A stretch of 17,504 nucleotides of DNA, taken from NCBI GenBank assembly GCA_027009605.1, contig JALVCY010000055.1, forward strand, positions 1-17,504. Direction: 5' to 3'. The notes beneath the pieces are model-generated. The model was not told the DNA's origin. It did no database searches and worked only from the letters and a program-made list of their open reading frames with translations. Shown here in pieces: positions 14,286 through 17,504 of the stretch; position 1 is the first letter of the stretch; each line of letters starts with the position of its first letter. The translations under genes and the position numbers were made by a program. The DNA comes from Saprospiraceae bacterium (GTDB lineage: Bacteria; Bacteroidota; Bacteroidia; Chitinophagales; Saprospiraceae).

Positions 14286-16382
14286 ATGAGAAATTGCTTA
14301 CTTATTTATATTTTTACTTTCCTGTTGGTATTTACTTTTAGTGGATTAGGCTTGGCTCAACAAACAGATAAAGATAGTATCTCCATCCTAAAAAAGAACC
14401 TTCAATACTCAGACAATAATCAACAAAAACTATTGATACACAAGGACTTAGCCTACAAATACCTATCTGCGCGTCAGCTGGATAGCGCCCTAAAATATAT
14501 TAACCTAGCCATCGAATTAAATGAAGACAAACACCTAGACACGGAAGGCGCTTACTACTACTACTGGCAAAAGGCCATGATTTTGCATGGCTTCAATAAC
14601 TTTACTGAAAGCAAAAAAAATTATGAACTGGCGCTCTCCAAAGCAAAAAAAGTCCCTCGCAGCAGGCTAAATGAAATACAACTCAACTACTACTCTTTGC
14701 TCGCCCAAAATAACCAAAAAGGCATCATCCCCCTGATGACCCAACTCTGTAATGATTTTGACACCACTACCCTAGACCAAAAAAGAGCCTACATCTTGGC
14801 TCGTTATCTTCTTGCTCGTTCTTACGCCAATGAAAAAAATACAGCTATTGCTGCAGAAATCATCATTGACTTGCTTCAACGTCCGGATAGTCTTTTAGTT
14901 TACATTTCGTTTGCACTAAAAAACTCTTTGGGTTTTTATCTTGATGAATTGAAAAACTATGACGCTTCCATTTCTTACTTTAAAAAAGCATTGCAAGATC
15001 CTTATATTGATATGGATAGCGCCATGGTCGTTTCAAATATTGCCCACACGTTTTTGGATAAGATGGAGCTAGATTCTGCTCTTTATTACTGTGATGCCAC
15101 GGAGAAAGCCCGGGGGCTAAGCCCCAATGATGATTTAAAAATAACCTACCTAAGAGCAAAGATTTTCTTAAAAAAGCACCAACTCAAAAAAGCAGCTTAT
15201 TTTTTAGCGCAAGCCAAAAAGAAAAATCTGACCAATAACGATTTGAAATATGCTCGCCAACTCCAATTTCTTGAAGTTAGCCTCCTTGCGGAAAAAGGAG
15301 AATTGGCGCAAGCTCTAAAGCTACTCCGCCAAATCAAGCCGATGGGCATCAATCAACAAGATTATTTGCAAGACCTTGTCTCCATCCAAAAATTGGAATT
15401 GTACATTCGATTAAAAGAAATAAATCCCATAATTGCCAATGACTTCAACCTACTCAATGCCCGTCAAGATAGCCTATCCGACCTCATCGCTCAGAACCAA
15501 ACCATCGGCCTCATCCTCAAATACGAAACTGAAAAAAAGGATGCCCAAATCGAGCTCCAAAACCAAAAATTGAAACTAAAAAATGAAATGGCCATCCGGC
15601 AAAAATGGACAATTGCCGGCCTCACCGGTATTTCCGCACTTGCCCTGCTCTTTTTAGGCTTAGTCTTTCGACAAAAGAAACAAAAAGACGCTCACAATCG
15701 TGAATTGGATCAAATGAACCAACAACTTTTGCAATACAACCAAAAGCTAGAAGCCCAAAACCAGCACATTCTACAATTGAATGCCGACATTCATCATCGA
15801 AATAAAAATAACCTTTCCCTTTTGGCCGGTATTCTTAGCATGCAAAGTCGTAGAACGAATCACCCCGAATCCAAAAAATTATTGGAAGAAAATTATGGTA
15901 GAGTCATGGCTTTTGCCAATCTTGATAACCTCCTGCTACAAAGCAAAGAAGACCAAAAAGTCAATATCCGGCAATTTATCGACAATATTATTGATTCGGC
16001 TCGCACTATTTTCGACCTTGCGGAAAAAAGTATCCTTTTCCAAAATAATACAAACAAACAACTGGAACTCAACCCCCAACATGTTCTAAGTTTAGGCATT
16101 ATTGTCAATGAACTCATCACCAATTCAATAAAGCATGGTTTTGCTCACCAAGTTGCTCCCTTAATAACCATTGACATTCAAGCTAGTGGCTCAAACATTA
16201 AGCTTTACTATAAGGATAATGGCGTTGGATTGCTCCAAGGTCAAGATATATTTTCTACCCAATCCTTTGGGATGAAAATGATCAATCTTCTGTCCCAACA
16301 ATTAAAAGGGCAAGTCAAGGCCTACAGCCGCGAAGGCTTTATTTTTGAGCTTAAATTTCCATACCAAACCAACGAATCATGA
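14286..16382 (+). CDS. TPR-containing sensor histidine kinase, HisKA_2 type
   Basis: This is an inner-membrane signal-transducing kinase. I chose the ATG at 14286 because it begins a clean signal peptide (MRNCLLIYIFTFLLVF, cleavage near GLAQ-Q); an in-frame ATG at 14268 would add six polar residues. Numbered from 14286, helical TPR-like repeats occupy about residues 30-400 and should be periplasmic. A coiled coil (about 405-438) precedes one transmembrane helix (about 440-462), and another coiled coil follows. The HisKA_2 phosphoacceptor region is DIHHRNKNNLSLL, with the likely phosphorylated His504. An ATPase domain ends the protein, with N-box IIVNELITNSIKHGF, YYKDNGVGL and SFGMKMINLL. The stop overlaps the response regulator start by ATGA, indicating a cognate pair. 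The signal sensed is unknown. Confidence 0.92.
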   Translation: MRNCLLIYIFTFLLVFTFSGLGLAQQTDKDSISILKKNLQYSDNNQQKLLIHKDLAYKYLSARQLDSALKYINLAIELNEDKHLDTEGAYYYYWQKAMILHGFNNFTESKKNYELALSKAKKVPRSRLNEIQLNYYSLLAQNNQKGIIPLMTQLCNDFDTTTLDQKRAYILARYLLARSYANEKNTAIAAEIIIDLLQRPDSLLVYISFALKNSLGFYLDELKNYDASISYFKKALQDPYIDMDSAMVVSNIAHTFLDKMELDSALYYCDATEKARGLSPNDDLKITYLRAKIFLKKHQLKKAAYFLAQAKKKNLTNNDLKYARQLQFLEVSLLAEKGELAQALKLLRQIKPMGINQQDYLQDLVSIQKLELYIRLKEINPIIANDFNLLNARQDSLSDLIAQNQTIGLILKYETEKKDAQIELQNQKLKLKNEMAIRQKWTIAGLTGISALALLFLGLVFRQKKQKDAHNRELDQMNQQLLQYNQKLEAQNQHILQLNADIHHRNKNNLSLLAGILSMQSRRTNHPESKKLLEENYGRVMAFANLDNLLLQSKEDQKVNIRQFIDNIIDSARTIFDLAEKSILFQNNTNKQLELNPQHVLSLGIIVNELITNSIKHGFAHQVAPLITIDIQASGSNIKLYYKDNGVGLLQGQDIFSTQSFGMKMINLLSQQLKGQVKAYSREGFIFELKFPYQTNES

Positions 16383-17098
16383 ACATCCTAATCGTAGAAG
16401 ACGAACGAATCACCGCAGAAAACATCAAAGAATTACTGGAAGCAAACGACTATTCAGCCTTTATCGCTCATAACAGTGACCAAGCAAAAGACCTTTTTGC
16501 CCTGCATCGGATTGACCTTATTTTATTTGACATTGAGCTCAAGGGCAGTCCACTCAATGGCATCGAGTTAGCCGCAGAATTGATGCAAATCAAGCCCACC
16601 AGACATCTCTATCTGAGCGCTAAACATAAAGCAGCTGCCATCGTTGACCAAGCCCAAACAACTCAACCCACCGGATTCGTCACCAAACCTTATCACAACG
16701 AGCAAATCCTGATGGCCATCAAAATGGCTTTTACCAAACCCCTTCCGCAAACTCAAATCACCCCTTCAATTTTCTTGAATGTGGACGGACAAAAAATTCG
16801 AATCAAAATCGAAGATATTTTTTATGCGCAAGCAGCACACATGGAGACCTACTTATGCTTGCTAAACAAAGAAAAATTAATTGTAAAAACCAATCTATCT
16901 AACTTTTTAGCCCAGACCAATGGCCAATTATTCCGCACACACGACAGCTTCGCCATCAACCCCGAATACATTCACAGCTACAAAACAGATAGTGTCATCC
17001 TAAAACACGAAGACTTCACAAAGGAAATAAGCCTTAGTAAGACTTACTATAAAAGTTTCCGTGCAGCCTTCCCCTCTATCCGCACAAAGCCCAAATGA
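16379..17098 (+). CDS. LytTR-family response regulator
   Basis: This is a DNA-binding response regulator of 239 residues. The receiver domain (residues 1-118) has the acidic pair in VEDE (residues 7-9), phosphoacceptor Asp51 in LILFDIELKG, Ser80 in LYLSAK and Lys103 in FVTKPY, so all switch residues are present. The C-terminal LytTR domain (about 133-235) shows the typical IEDIFYAQAAHMETYL, LIVKTNLSNF, LFRTHDSFAINPEYI and SLSKTYYKSFRAAFP blocks. It starts within the kinase stop codon. Such regulators bind imperfect direct repeats in promoters. The targets are unknown; the nearby susC-susD operon is a possible but unproven one. Confidence 0.94.
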   Translation: MNILIVEDERITAENIKELLEANDYSAFIAHNSDQAKDLFALHRIDLILFDIELKGSPLNGIELAAELMQIKPTRHLYLSAKHKAAAIVDQAQTTQPTGFVTKPYHNEQILMAIKMAFTKPLPQTQITPSIFLNVDGQKIRIKIEDIFYAQAAHMETYLCLLNKEKLIVKTNLSNFLAQTNGQLFRTHDSFAINPEYIHSYKTDSVILKHEDFTKEISLSKTYYKSFRAAFPSIRTKPK

Positions 17099-17504
17099 TA
17101 AGTTGTCTCCCGGAATTTGCAACCAAGCCAGCGAACCAAACCACGAGCATCTAAATCCAGCGCCCCCAAAGGCGAGCATCTCAACTTATTCAACTACTAG
17201 CGAAGCTTGCGAGCAAATCAACTTCTTCAACTAAAAACAAAACGGGCGCAGTCGGGTTTTGTCCCCTATATTTCGATAAATAACAAACTGATTTAACATA
17301 AAAAATTAGAATAAATCTTGATTGTAAGAAAAAAGAATCATTAATTATAACTAGATGATAATCAGCCCCTTATCGCACTCTCGGGCTCAATTTTGTACTA
17401 TTAAGGGGTAGTTCATGCGTTTTCCTTACCACTAAGGCCACTTTAGAATACACTAAGACTACACTAAGAAAAAAGAAATCTGTTTAGGTTGAAATGCACT
17501 CAAT
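17099..17504. other. Gene-free region with short repeats
   Basis: No coding gene, tRNA or rRNA is visible here. CGAGCATCT occurs twice (17144-17152 and 17173-17181). A 17-nt word at 17216-17232 matches 42-58 exactly. ACAAAAC/GTTTTGT is a 7-bp inverted repeat at 17237-17262 with no T-run after it. CCCCTTA (17366-17372) pairs with TAAGGGG (17402-17408). Four spaced ACTAAG-like words lie at 17431-17468. I see no clear terminator for the response regulator and no good TAnnTTTG promoter box for a gene beyond the window. Confidence 0.6.
17429..17468. repeat. ACTAAG-word repeat
   Basis: CCACTAAG, CCACTTTAG, ACACTAAG and ACACTAAG follow one another at 9- to 12-bp spacing. The spacing is irregular, so this is a degenerate short-word repeat rather than a true tandem array. 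Function unknown. Confidence 0.4.

Overview
The window looks like chromosomal DNA from an aerobic or facultative member of the Bacteroidota. The evidence is a SusC/SusD outer-membrane pair, a DUF3667 protein, a TPR sensor kinase with a LytTR regulator, promoter boxes of the Bacteroidota TAnnTTTG type and start codons with little Shine-Dalgarno signal. The palindrome-rich intergenic DNA reminds me of Saprospiria-like genomes, but that placement is a guess and no rRNA is present to confirm it.

Layout. (1) Positions 111-6895, minus strand: korA-korB (2-oxoglutarate:ferredoxin oxidoreductase), then nuoA-nuoB-nuoC-nuoD-nuoH (respiratory complex I), all in one direction and probably one operon. nuoH directly follows nuoD, so the NADH-oxidising genes nuoE, nuoF and nuoG are absent from their usual place. 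(2) 7184-7498, plus strand: a 2x[4Fe-4S] ferredoxin, transcribed divergently from korA. (3) 7718-8455, minus strand: a DUF3667 membrane protein convergent with the ferredoxin gene. (4) 8895-13905, plus strand: susC-susD, closed by a clear terminator. (5) 14286-17098, plus strand: a TPR/HisKA_2 sensor kinase and a LytTR response regulator overlapping by ATGA, preceded by a consensus promoter box and a structured leader. (6) 17099-17504: no gene, several short repeats.

The most coherent reading is an electron-transfer module. KorAB oxidises 2-oxoglutarate and reduces ferredoxin, the adjacent gene encodes a suitable ferredoxin, and the co-directional complex I lacks its NADH module in this cluster. 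Ferredoxin may therefore feed this complex I directly. That is inference, because nuoEFG could lie elsewhere in the genome.

The least explained part is the set of palindromic repeats. Two elements (near 3006 and 7691) have different stems but the same 7-nt loop, and each supplies the TAG stop codon of a gene (nuoB and the DUF3667 gene). Between nuoB and nuoC the same stem-loop module forms a five-unit, 24-bp-period array. The array is flanked by an imperfect direct repeat that contains the last codons of nuoB. nuoH also stops inside a 21-bp tandem repeat. Other hairpins lie between korB and nuoA, in the korA leader, upstream of susC and just before the sensor kinase.
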